Shown: piece by piece, positions 7,091 to 16,341 of the stretch
Layout: each line of letters starts with the position of its first letter
Position numbering within the stretch: position 1 is the stretch's first letter
Assembly (NCBI GenBank): GCA_011057845.1
Contig: DSDB01000270.1
Coordinates: forward strand, 1 to 21,599
Source of the DNA: Phycisphaerales bacterium
GTDB lineage: Bacteria > Planctomycetota > Phycisphaerae > Sedimentisphaerales > Anaerobacaceae
DNA: 21,599 nt
Direction of reading: 5' to 3'
Translations under genes and position numbers: made by a program
The notes under the pieces: model-generated
Seen by the model: the letters and a program-made list of their open reading frames with translations, nothing else
Database searches by the model: none
What the model was told of the DNA's origin: nothing

Positions 7091-10000
7091 ATGCGAGCGG
7101 TCTCTGTTGGCGTGGTCATGGCGTTGCTGTTGGCGGCGGGTGCGGCGTACGGGGCCGGCTCCCCCGTGGGGGATATCAACGAGGACGGCCGGGTGGATTT
7201 CGACGACGTGCGTTTGTTGGCCGGCCATTGGTTGGATGCCCAGTGCGTAGCCCCGGACTGTCGGGCGGACCTGGACGGTCGCGCCGGTGTGGATGGTCGC
7301 GACTATGCGCGGCTCGCCGAGAACTGGCTGACCGGCGGGACGCCGACGTTGGCGATCAACGAGTTCATGGCCCGCAACACCTGGACGATACGGGACCCGG
7401 ATGACCCCGACGGCAGTTTCGACGACTGGATCGAGATCCACAACTATGGCTCGGAGGCCATCGATATCGGCGGGTTCTATCTGTCGGATGATGCCGACGA
7501 CCCCGCCGGCGCCCGTATCCCCAGCAATGCCCCGCAGACCACGACTATCGCCGCCGGCGGCTACCTGCTGATCTGGGCCGACAATGAAACCGGCCAGGGC
7601 CCTCTTCATGTCAACTTCGCCTTGTCCGCCGGGGGGGAGGATGTGGCGCTGTTTGACGGGGACCACCGGCTGATCGACAGCGTCAGCTTCGGCCCCCAGA
7701 ACCCGGACGAGTCTTACGGACGCCTGCCAAACGGTACGGGACCGTGGCGTCTGTTCGGTTCACCGACGCCCGGTTCGGCCAATCTCGCCGAGCCGGTCAG
7801 AGTGGTCATCAATGAGATCATGTATCACCCAGGCCACGTTGAGGGCGAACCGGAGAACCTCGGCTTGGAGTACATCGAGTTGTACAACGCCGGTACCGCG
7901 TCCGTGGATGTCTCCGGCTGGAGGCTGACCGACGGCGTGGAGTACACGATCCCGCCGCGTGCGCCTCTCGATGCGGGTCAGTATCTGGTTCTGGCGGCCG
8001 ATGTTAATGAATTCAAGGTCGGGTATCCTACCGTAAGCAATGTCGTGGGCGGCTGGGTCGGGCATTTGAGCAACAGCGGTGAGCGGATCGAGCTTTGCGA
8101 TGCCTCCGGAGCTGTGATTGACCGCGTCCGCTATGCGGATGAGGGCGACTGGTCTGTTCGAGAATTGGGACCGGTCGACTACTTGCATCGCGGCTGGCAA
8201 TGGTCCGATGCCGCCGATGGCGGCGGCGGCAGCCTGGAGCTGATCAATCCCGGCTTCTCAAACGACCACGGCCGGAACTGGGCTGCCTCAACCGTCCAGA
8301 ACGGCACACCCGGCGCGGCCAACTCCGTCATGGCCGCCAACGTGGCTCCGGTCATCGTTGACGTTGTGCATAGCCCCACCATCCCCGGCCCGGCCGACCC
8401 AGTGGTCGTTGCGGCCCGAATCCTGGACGAGACGTCAACCGGACTGACCATCACGCTGCACTATCGCCGCGACGGCGACGCGACGTTCACATCCGTGGCC
8501 ATGCTGGACAACGGCTTGTTGGGTGATGGAGCGGCCGGCGACGGTCTCTACGCTGGTGCGATACCGCCCCAGAGCGACGCGACGATTGTGGAGTTCTACA
8601 TCCGCGCCGCCGATGCGCAGGCGGCCGTGCGCACATGGCCGGCCCCGGCGATGGTTGACGGCGCCCCGCAACAGGTGGCTAACGCCCTCTACCGCGTGGA
8701 TGGCTCCTTCTCCTGGTCGTGGACGCCCGGCGATGATCCCATCTACGTCATCATCATGAAGGCTGCCGACCTGGCCGAGCTGGACGACATCGGCGACACC
8801 GACTACAGCGGGCCACTGTTCGCCTCCGAGGCGATGAGCAACGCGCAGATGAACGCTACGTTCATCAGCGTCTACGGCTACGATACCGACGTGCACTATC
8901 GTTGCGGAGTGCGCAACCGCGGCAACCGAAGCCGCGCCGATCCGCCGATGTCCTACCGGGTCAACTTCCCCAACGACCGCGACTGGAACGGCGTAAACGC
9001 CATCAACCTCAATAGCAAGTACACGCATCTCCAGCGGATGGGCAGCGTGATGTTCCGAATGGCCGGCCTGGCCGCGTCGGATTCGACCCATGTGCGTCTG
9101 TATGTCAATGGACGCGACCCGGCTGCTGCGCAGTTCAACGAGACCTACGGCCGCTACGCCGCCAACGAGGCCTATGACTCGGACTGGGCGGACAATCACT
9201 TTCCCGACGACCCCGACGGCAACCTCTACCGGGCCACCTACGTCGACGACGGCTACTCCGGCCGGACCAACGCCGATCTCGACTACAAAGGGACCGCCGC
9301 CAATCCGGATCTGCCCGCCTACCGCCTCCACTACCCCAAGCAGACCAACACCGCGCAGGATGCCTACACCGATCTGCTTGCCCTCATAGACCGCCTCAAC
9401 AACCCCGCCATCTCCGATGCTGACTTCCTCTCCGAGGTCTCCAAATCGGTGAACATCCGCCAGTGGATGCGATACATCGCCACCGATGTGCTCGTCGGCA
9501 ACCGCGAGGGTGGGCTCTACGAGGGCGAAGGTGATGACTACGCCTTGTACTGTGGTGTGAATGACCCGCGTTTTCAGTTGATTCCGCACGACCTCGACAC
9601 CGTTCTGGGCCGGGGCGACCACTCCTATGACCCCGCTCGCACCATCTGGGGATACGCGACCGTCGATGGCCTTCAGAGGCTGCTGGCCCAGCCTGACGTC
9701 ATCAAGATGTACTACGAACAACTCTACGAGCTGGCTTTGACCACGTTCAATCCCGGTTCATTCAATCCGCTGGTGGATCACCTACTGGCCGACTGGGTGC
9801 CGAGCACCGAGATCAACGGCGCCGGACGAATCAAACAGTTCGTGGTCGAGCGCCGCGACGCCGTTGTCCTTGGCGCAGCGCCGCAGGTGCCAAGGACCTT
9901 CCAGATTGTCAGCGCCCTGCCGGTCATTGACGGCTACCCCACGACAACGACCTCCACGGCCGCTCTGACAGGCCGATTCGACGCCGTGACCACCCGATCC

Positions 10001-13000
10001 ATGACGGTTGGCGGCGTTGGCGTGCCCGATGCGGGCTGGAACCAGCGAACCGGATCGTGGTCCGTCGTCGGCATCGCGTTAAATCCCGGCGTCAATCGCA
10101 TCATCGTCGAGGCCTTCGACGCCCCCAACGCCATGGGCAACATGGTTCAGACCGGCTATATCGACATCCTCCGTGAAGTCGGCTCGACCAACGACTATCC
10201 CCAGGAAGCGGCCCCGACGGCGGGATTGGCCGATTCGGCCGTCGCAAGTGTCCGTCTGTTGACGCGCGACAGTTACCTGCCCGGCGTGGGCGTGCTCGTT
10301 CGCATCGAACTACTCGACGCGGGCGGACAGATTCAGCGCGACCTCTGGGATGCGACCGCCACGCTGACGGTGGACAATCCTTCCGTCAGCCTCTCTGTCG
10401 ATAAGGTAACACTCTTCAACGGCCTCGGCACCGCGATGGTGACGTTCGGTGGTTCGGGCGACTTCACGTTGACGGCCGCCGTTGGCGCCCTGCAAGCCGA
10501 CCGGACGCTTGCCGACCTCTGGGCCGCCCCCGTCACTACGGTCTCCGGAAGCCTGGCCACGAGCCAGACGTGGTCTGGAATCTACCGCATCACCGGCGGC
10601 GACTTTTCCATCCCGGCGGGCGTTACGCTGACCCTCAGCCCCGGCACGCTCGTCCTGATCGACGGCGTCGCCTCCGGAACCAACGGCCCGGATATCGACA
10701 TCGCAGGCTCGATTCAGTCGCTTGGCACAGCCGCATCGCCGGTTACGATCACGGCCGCGGCGGCGGGCCTGAATTGGGGTGAAATCCACTGTGCAAATGC
10801 CTCTGACTGCACTTTCGCCTACACCAATGTCAGCCGGGCCGGCCGCTCGCCCGGCGTTGGCCACTCCGGAACCGGACCGACCTTCCGTATCTCCGGCACG
10901 AAGCTCCACTTCGACCACTGCAACCTCACCGACAACGCCGGCAAACTCATGGATGTCGCCTCCGGTTCGGACCTGACCTTTATGAACACGGTCTTTGCCC
11001 GCGGCGTCATGGGCCCGGAAATCGCCGGCACCGCCCTGCTCTTCGAGGACGGCTGGATCACGGAAATGCACGCTGCCGATGACGCCGACGGCATCTATGT
11101 CCACGATCAACAGCCGGGGCAGGAATGCACCATGCGCCGCGCCACGCTTGCCGACCTCGACGACGACGGCGTGGATACGCTCGGCTGCGACATCCTCCTG
11201 CAGGACTGCATCATACGTGACTGCAAGGATAAGGGCATCAGCATCTACGCCGGGACGACAACCATCGACCATTGCCTGATTGTCGAGAACAACAAGGCCC
11301 CGGAGGACCCCACCGTCTCGAGCATCGCGGCCAAGACATTTGACGGTGGAACCGCCGCCGTCAACATCGACCGCTCCACCATCGTCGCCATGCGGAACCC
11401 CGGCGTCACCGACATGGGCATCCAGTCTCACAACAAGTACGGCGTTGCCGTCGGAACCATCGTCTGGAATGTGACCAACTCCATCATCGACGCCACCGAC
11501 CCCATCGACGCCCAGGCACCTTACAGCCTCGCCGACGTCCACATCAGCTACAGCGATATCCATTCCGAAGTCATGCCGGGCCCCGGCAACATCACCGCCG
11601 ATCCCGCCTTCGAGAATCCGGCCGCCCACGATTACCACCTCGCTTCAACCTCGCCCTGCATCGACGCCGGAGACCCCGCGGCCGATCCCGACCCGGACCT
11701 GACGGTCGCCGACATGGGCTACTTCTACCATGACCAGGGCCCGATTAACATCCCCACCGGTTCACTGGCCGCCGACACCGTCTGGACCGCCCCGGAGGGC
11801 CCCTACCGCATCACCGGCGAACTGACGGTCCCCTTCGGCATCACGCTGACCATCATGCCCGGAACGTCCGTCTACTTTGAACCCAACACGCGGATCGTCA
11901 TCCGCGGCCGCCTCATCGCCGAGGGCGAAGCGTACAACCTGATCCGTTTCACCCGCACGCCCGGCGCCGTCGGCGTCTGGGCCGGACTCCAATTCATTGA
12001 CAGCGTCCGGGACAACCGGATTCGCCATGCCGTGCTGGAGTACGGCCAGACCGACAACGGCATGATCGGCGTGGAGAACTCCCGTCTGCTCGTGGCCGAC
12101 TGCACCCTGGCCAGGACGATGCTGCGCCGCATTCGTACACTGAATTCCTGGCTCGTGGTTCGCGGCTGCACCTTCACCGATACGATGGAGGCCGGCGGCG
12201 CGCCGACGAACAACCGCAGCGAGCACATCTGGGGCGCCGGCATCCTGCCGGGTGGAGGGTTCCTCATCGAGGACAACATCTTCGGCCGCACGCCCGGCCA
12301 CAACGACGCCATCGATGTTGACGGCTCCTTCCGGCCCAACCCCATCCCCCAGATTCGCAACAACATTTTTCTCGGCGGCGGCGATGACGCCCTCGACCTC
12401 GAGACCGACGCCCACATCGAGGGCAACATCTTCATGCACTACCGCGAAGACGCCTACAACACCGACCCAGGCGAGAGCAACGTCATCAGCGCCGGCTCCG
12501 GCCACGCCTTCACGGTCGTGCGCAACGTCTTCTTCGACGTGGAACATGTCAGCCTCGTCAAGGAAGGCTCGTTCATGACCTTTGCCAACAACACGGTGGT
12601 CGATTGCACCAAGTCGGCCCTCTACTTCGACCTGGCCGGCCAGACCGCCGGCCCAGGTCGCGGCGCCTATGTGGATGGCTGCATCTTCCACAATTGCGTT
12701 AAGGAATTCGACGAGGTCGCGCCGACAACGGAGCTGGCCGTAAACAACTCCATTCTCACCGGCGTCTGGCACGCCTATGGCGCGGGCAACATCGAGGCCG
12801 ATCCGCTGTTCGTCGATTCCAGCGGCGACTTCCATCTCACAGCCGATTCCATCGCCGTGCAGTCCGGCCCCCGCGGCCTGGATATGGGGGCCTACGTGCC
12901 TGCCGGCGCCGCGGTCTGCGGCGAGCCGGATGGAATAACCTGGCGAACCGGGGCATTGCTGACGGTCGGCGGGCCGGGCATCACCCACTATTGCTACAGC

Positions 13001-15052
13001 CTCAACAACCCCACCGGGCCTTATAGCGCCGAGACCGCCATCGATACGCTCATCTCGTTGACGGGCTTGTCTGAAGGTCAGTCGTACACGGTCTACGTCA
13101 AGGGCAAAGACTCGGCGGGTATCTGGCAGACCGGGCCCACGGCGTCACGCACCTGGACCGTCGATACAACCGCCCGCCGCCTCGTCATCAACGAAGTCCT
13201 GGGCCATACCCACGGCAACGACCCCGACATTATCGAACTGTACTACGACGGCCCGGCGCCGTTGAACCTGACTGGCTACAGCCTCACCGACGATCCCGCC
13301 AACCCGCGGAAGTTCGTGTTCTCCACCTCCACGGTCCACCCGGTGTCCATGAACCCGGGTGCGTACATGGTCCTCTATGGCGACCTCAACACCCACCTGC
13401 CGAACCACGTCGGCTTTGCCCTGACGGCCGAGGGCGAGGGCCTCTATCTCTACGGCAGCGATGGCGACCTTGTGGACTCGGTTGAATTCGGAATGCAGAT
13501 CAACGAGTTCACTATCGGGCGAACCGGTCGGGATCATATCTGGCGGCTATGCATGCCAACCCTTGGCGGCGCGAATATCCGCGCCGCCCTGGGCGACTGC
13601 CGCCTACTGCGGATCAACGAGTGGCTTGCCGACGCCCGCCGACTCTTCGCGGAGGACTTCGTCGAGCTGCACAATCCGACGCCGTGGCCGGTCAGTCTGG
13701 GCGGCCTATATCTGACCGACCACATCGCCCGCCCCACCAGACATCGAATCACGGACCTCAGTTTCATTGCGCCCAATGGCTATGCCGTCTTCATTGCCGA
13801 CGGCAGCAACCGGCCCGGCTCGCTCAACTTCCAGCTCGACCCGTACGGCGAGATACTGACGCTGCTCGATTCCGAACAGAACGAGATTGACAAGGTCATC
13901 TTCAAGCCGCAGACGACCGATGTGTCGCAGGGCCGCGCGCCCGATGGCGCCGATACATTTGCTTACTTCGGCCTGCCCACCCCGGGTGTCGCCAACCCCG
14001 CCACGACCACGGAGGATGTGATGCTGGTTCCCGAGGATGCCGACAAGCGGGTCCACGTGCCGACGGCCAATATCGGAACCACGTGGCGCAGCGACGCGCT
14101 GTTCGATGATTCCGGCTGGCTGGCCTGTTCCGGCTCGCCGGGCGGGGTGGGCTATGAACGCTCCACCGGCTACCAGTCCTACATCACTTGCGACGTCTCG
14201 GCGATGTACGGGGCCATGGAGTCGTGCTATATCCGTATCCCGTTCAGCGTGCCCGGCGATCCCGCGGCCGTCCCGCGGCTGACCCTGCGGATGCGCTATG
14301 ACGACGGCTTCGTCGCCTGGATCAACGGCAACCGGGTCGCCAGTCGCAACTTCGCGGCCGCGACCATTGCATGGAATGACGACGCCGATGCCGGCCACAG
14401 CGACTCGGCCGCGGTAGTTTTTGAGGATATCGACATATCGGCCTACATCCCCTTGCTCCACTCCGGCGGCAACCTCCTGGCCATACAGGGTCTCAACGAT
14501 GGCGCAACCAGCAGCGACTTCCTGATCTCCTGTGAACTCGTCGCCCAGATAACGACCTCCCAGGACGGCATGATAGGCCGGGCCTTGGCCCTGATTGACG
14601 GCCTGCGCGTGACGGAACTGATGTATCATGCCCCGGGCGGCAGTCAGTACGATTACGTCGAATTACAGAACATTGGCGCCGAGCCTCTCAACCTGGCCGG
14701 GGTCCGGTTCCTGGAGGGAGTTGTATTCGAGTTCCCGGCCGTCACTTTGGAACCCGGCGAGTACATCCTGGCCGCGGCCGACCCTTCGGCGTTTACCTCT
14801 CACTATGGCCCCGTGGACCACCTGGTGGGTCCCTACACAGGCAACTTGAGCAATGGGGGTGAGGACATTGTTCTGGCCTTGCCCTGGCCGCTGGATGCCG
14901 CCATTCTGCGTTTTGCCTATTCCGATACGTGGTATCCCACCACCGATGGCGGCGGCCAGTCGCTGGGCATTGTAGAGCCACAGGCCGATCCCCTGATGTG
15001 GAATGATCCCGCGAACTGGCAACCTCAGAGTCCCGATCCCGGAGGACCTTGA
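7091..15052 (+). CDS. Giant secreted protein: dockerin, lamin-tail, CotH and beta-helix domains
   Basis: A 2653-residue protein. ATG 7091 is chosen because AGGAGGAG (7076-7083) lies seven bases upstream and a signal peptide begins there (MRAVSVGVVMALLLAAGAAYG, residues 1-21). Domains in order, with approximate residues: dockerin-like pair of Asp-rich loops (DINEDGRVDFDDVRLLAGHW and DLDGRAGVDGRDYARLAENW, 26-82); lamin-tail domain 1 (AINEFMARN, 87-235); lamin-tail 2 (VINEIMYHPG, 237-410); a beta domain (415-545); CotH kinase-like domain (550-920, with FQLIPHDLDTVLG); two right-handed beta-helix modules (from about 1150 and 1557, each opening with YRITG and a TLT-PGT motif, to about 1925); an Fn3-like domain (1940-2026); lamin-tail 3 (2030-2157) and 4 (2172-2306); a beta domain (2311-2490); lamin-tail 5 (LRVTELMYHAPGG, 2504-2653). 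It ends without a membrane or sorting tail. The architecture suggests an extracellular adhesion or matrix protein. CotH family members can phosphorylate proteins, but activity here is not shown. Confidence 0.88.
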   Translation: MRAVSVGVVMALLLAAGAAYGAGSPVGDINEDGRVDFDDVRLLAGHWLDAQCVAPDCRADLDGRAGVDGRDYARLAENWLTGGTPTLAINEFMARNTWTIRDPDDPDGSFDDWIEIHNYGSEAIDIGGFYLSDDADDPAGARIPSNAPQTTTIAAGGYLLIWADNETGQGPLHVNFALSAGGEDVALFDGDHRLIDSVSFGPQNPDESYGRLPNGTGPWRLFGSPTPGSANLAEPVRVVINEIMYHPGHVEGEPENLGLEYIELYNAGTASVDVSGWRLTDGVEYTIPPRAPLDAGQYLVLAADVNEFKVGYPTVSNVVGGWVGHLSNSGERIELCDASGAVIDRVRYADEGDWSVRELGPVDYLHRGWQWSDAADGGGGSLELINPGFSNDHGRNWAASTVQNGTPGAANSVMAANVAPVIVDVVHSPTIPGPADPVVVAARILDETSTGLTITLHYRRDGDATFTSVAMLDNGLLGDGAAGDGLYAGAIPPQSDATIVEFYIRAADAQAAVRTWPAPAMVDGAPQQVANALYRVDGSFSWSWTPGDDPIYVIIMKAADLAELDDIGDTDYSGPLFASEAMSNAQMNATFISVYGYDTDVHYRCGVRNRGNRSRADPPMSYRVNFPNDRDWNGVNAINLNSKYTHLQRMGSVMFRMAGLAASDSTHVRLYVNGRDPAAAQFNETYGRYAANEAYDSDWADNHFPDDPDGNLYRATYVDDGYSGRTNADLDYKGTAANPDLPAYRLHYPKQTNTAQDAYTDLLALIDRLNNPAISDADFLSEVSKSVNIRQWMRYIATDVLVGNREGGLYEGEGDDYALYCGVNDPRFQLIPHDLDTVLGRGDHSYDPARTIWGYATVDGLQRLLAQPDVIKMYYEQLYELALTTFNPGSFNPLVDHLLADWVPSTEINGAGRIKQFVVERRDAVVLGAAPQVPRTFQIVSALPVIDGYPTTTTSTAALTGRFDAVTTRSMTVGGVGVPDAGWNQRTGSWSVVGIALNPGVNRIIVEAFDAPNAMGNMVQTGYIDILREVGSTNDYPQEAAPTAGLADSAVASVRLLTRDSYLPGVGVLVRIELLDAGGQIQRDLWDATATLTVDNPSVSLSVDKVTLFNGLGTAMVTFGGSGDFTLTAAVGALQADRTLADLWAAPVTTVSGSLATSQTWSGIYRITGGDFSIPAGVTLTLSPGTLVLIDGVASGTNGPDIDIAGSIQSLGTAASPVTITAAAAGLNWGEIHCANASDCTFAYTNVSRAGRSPGVGHSGTGPTFRISGTKLHFDHCNLTDNAGKLMDVASGSDLTFMNTVFARGVMGPEIAGTALLFEDGWITEMHAADDADGIYVHDQQPGQECTMRRATLADLDDDGVDTLGCDILLQDCIIRDCKDKGISIYAGTTTIDHCLIVENNKAPEDPTVSSIAAKTFDGGTAAVNIDRSTIVAMRNPGVTDMGIQSHNKYGVAVGTIVWNVTNSIIDATDPIDAQAPYSLADVHISYSDIHSEVMPGPGNITADPAFENPAAHDYHLASTSPCIDAGDPAADPDPDLTVADMGYFYHDQGPINIPTGSLAADTVWTAPEGPYRITGELTVPFGITLTIMPGTSVYFEPNTRIVIRGRLIAEGEAYNLIRFTRTPGAVGVWAGLQFIDSVRDNRIRHAVLEYGQTDNGMIGVENSRLLVADCTLARTMLRRIRTLNSWLVVRGCTFTDTMEAGGAPTNNRSEHIWGAGILPGGGFLIEDNIFGRTPGHNDAIDVDGSFRPNPIPQIRNNIFLGGGDDALDLETDAHIEGNIFMHYREDAYNTDPGESNVISAGSGHAFTVVRNVFFDVEHVSLVKEGSFMTFANNTVVDCTKSALYFDLAGQTAGPGRGAYVDGCIFHNCVKEFDEVAPTTELAVNNSILTGVWHAYGAGNIEADPLFVDSSGDFHLTADSIAVQSGPRGLDMGAYVPAGAAVCGEPDGITWRTGALLTVGGPGITHYCYSLNNPTGPYSAETAIDTLISLTGLSEGQSYTVYVKGKDSAGIWQTGPTASRTWTVDTTARRLVINEVLGHTHGNDPDIIELYYDGPAPLNLTGYSLTDDPANPRKFVFSTSTVHPVSMNPGAYMVLYGDLNTHLPNHVGFALTAEGEGLYLYGSDGDLVDSVEFGMQINEFTIGRTGRDHIWRLCMPTLGGANIRAALGDCRLLRINEWLADARRLFAEDFVELHNPTPWPVSLGGLYLTDHIARPTRHRITDLSFIAPNGYAVFIADGSNRPGSLNFQLDPYGEILTLLDSEQNEIDKVIFKPQTTDVSQGRAPDGADTFAYFGLPTPGVANPATTTEDVMLVPEDADKRVHVPTANIGTTWRSDALFDDSGWLACSGSPGGVGYERSTGYQSYITCDVSAMYGAMESCYIRIPFSVPGDPAAVPRLTLRMRYDDGFVAWINGNRVASRNFAAATIAWNDDADAGHSDSAAVVFEDIDISAYIPLLHSGGNLLAIQGLNDGATSSDFLISCELVAQITTSQDGMIGRALALIDGLRVTELMYHAPGGSQYDYVELQNIGAEPLNLAGVRFLEGVVFEFPAVTLEPGEYILAAADPSAFTSHYGPVDHLVGPYTGNLSNGGEDIVLALPWPLDAAILRFAYSDTWYPTTDGGGQSLGIVEPQADPLMWNDPANWQPQSPDPGGP

Positions 15053-15061
15053 GCGTTTTCT

Positions 15062-15123
15062 ACCGACAGCCCCTTGGTTTTTTCCCAAGGACGATACCTT
15101 AAGTCAACTGGGGGGCTGTCTGT
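15062..15123 (+). repeat. Double-hairpin element, copy B
   Basis: Outer arms GACAGCCCC (15065-15073) and GGGGCTGTC (15112-15120) pair perfectly over 9 bp. Inside, CCTTGG can pair with CCAAGG across a T6 loop, and AAGG with CCTT, so alternative folds exist. The 23-base core (15087-15109) equals that of copy A except for two C/T changes, while the outer arms differ but keep pairing. It starts 12 bases after the stop of the giant gene and lies between convergent reading frames, as copy A does. It may act as a bidirectional terminator or 3' stabiliser, or be a small mobile palindrome. Confidence 0.6.
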
Positions 15124-15175
15124 CACTTCCAGATCGTCACATGACGCAACCAACACCGTCTGCGAGAGGCCTGTT

Positions 15176-15997
15176 TCAGCCCTGAAAACCGCGTTGGAGC
15201 GCTTCCCGGCCTCTCTTGGCATGGATCATGAACACCGCCGCCTGGGCACAACACAACGTCCACAGCCAGCCCCGCCGGCGATTGCCTCGCCGCCAGCCGG
15301 TTTCGTCCGCATGAGCGACCGGCTGGGCCTGCACGAAGGCGGCTGTTTCCCTATAGGGTTGTTCCAGGGTCTCGGCCAGTTGCGCCTCGCAATGGCTGAG
15401 GCCCCCAAGGCTCATCGGCACCGAGAAGACCTCGTTCATCACGGCCAGGGCCTTGCGTTTGCTGGTGTTGAGCATTCCCGTCAGAATCCCCACCAACGCC
15501 AGGACACCGGGGCCGAAGTGTTGGCGTTTCACGGCATCCGGCAAGGCCTGATGGATAAGCAATCCGCAGTCCTTGCAGCGATAGTAGGGTTGGACATACT
15601 CGGTCACGTCCGGCTGGATCGGCGGGATATCGACCTTCTGGTGACGCAGCGGCGGCTCGTCCGTTTCTTCGAGGTGTGTGCCGCCGCATGGACAGATCTC
15701 GGGCTTCACGACGATCCGCTTCTTGACCCGTTCCTGCGGCAACAACTCCCGCAAATGAGGACTATGGCCTTTGCGGGCGCCACGTTTTCGGCGGCGGCGT
15801 TTCGGCGGCGCCGCGGGCACACCGGGCATATCCGAGGAGGGGGGCTTCGAGGAATTGCGCGAATTCATCCCCAAACGCCGCTCCAACTCTGCCACATGCC
15901 GCTCCAAGCACGCCCAATGTCCCTCAAGCTCCGCGATCCGCTTCTTCAACCGCGTGTTCTCGTCTTCCAGTTGCTTAATACAGGCGTCCTTGTCCAT
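15176..15997 (-). pseudogene. tnpC: IS66-type transposase (TnpC), C-terminal half missing
   Basis: ATG 15997 gives 273 residues; a TTG at 16015 would add six. Family members are usually near 500 residues. From the N-terminus there is a leucine-rich coiled coil (DACIKQLEDENTRLKKRIAE) and the hallmark NSRNSSKPPSSD. A basic linker (PKRRRRKRGARKGHS) and a zinc-finger-like CPCGG...CKDCG segment follow, then the start of the DDE catalytic domain with the first Asp in HADETGWR. The frame runs to GREALQRGFQG and then hits TGA, just where family members continue to the second catalytic Asp (VSDxY). The second Asp and the Glu are therefore absent and the protein cannot transpose the element. The sequence beyond the break is unrelated. 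Confidence 0.85.
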
Positions 15998-16060
15998 GAC
16001 CACATTATCAAACAAACATGTGCTTTTGCTTCAAACTTCCCAGACTGAGTGAACGCTTAC
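15176..16060 (-). mobile_element. Truncated IS66-family insertion sequence
   Basis: The element has one recognisable end: read on the minus strand it begins GTAAGCG at 16060, matching the typical IS66-family terminal sequence. The transposase start lies 40-60 bases inside. The other end is missing: sequence homologous to the transposase stops at about 15179, halfway through the gene, and no matching GTAAGC end occurs between there and the giant gene. No tnpA or tnpB accessory genes are present. The remnant is not autonomous. Confidence 0.7.
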
Positions 16061-16341
16061 GGTGCATGTTGTTTTTGGCAGGACTGGTCTGCCTGCCGGA
16101 CAGACACGCAATTGGGCAGGATCCTTCTCCGGGTGCTTCGGACCGGTCTGACGAACACGAAGCGGATTGAGGGCGGCCCCGTACGCCACCGTAACCGACA
16201 ATACAGGCACTCGTATTGTGGTTGCACCGGTTCCCCATGGCGTTATCATGGCGCCTCGGTCATGGTATAAACGGAACCTGCGGTATGTGCTTGATCGGCA
16301 AGGCCATAGATCGCGTTCGACCCGTATTTAGGAGTACCACT
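16061..16341. other. Intergenic region between IS66 end and nitrilase-like gene
   Basis: About 280 bases without a gene. It contains a small hairpin GGCAG/CTGCC (16077-16093), an inverted repeat ACAATAC (16198-16204) with GTATTGT (16213-16219) spaced by eight bases, and a weak promoter candidate TTGCAC (16222-16227) - 16 bases - TATCAT (16244-16249). The inverted repeat ends two bases before the -35 box, so it could be an operator, but the support is slight. Confidence 0.35.
16222..16249 (+). promoter_or_regulatory. Weak promoter candidate for the nitrilase-like gene
   Basis: TTGCAC and TATCAT are separated by 16 bases, 92 bases before ATG 16342. The perfect 7-bp inverted repeat at 16198-16219 lies immediately upstream and could bind a regulator. 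Confidence 0.3.

Noticed and set aside
8435..9721. Long minus-strand frames inside the giant gene (also 10310-11638 and 11762-12988)
   Set aside because: They mirror the giant gene's codon pattern, are rich in Val, Gly, Asp, Ala and Arg in the monotonous way of antisense frames, and have no domains.
15074..16048. Plus-strand 324-residue open frame opposite the transposase
   Set aside because: It is antisense to the clearly recognisable IS66 transposase.
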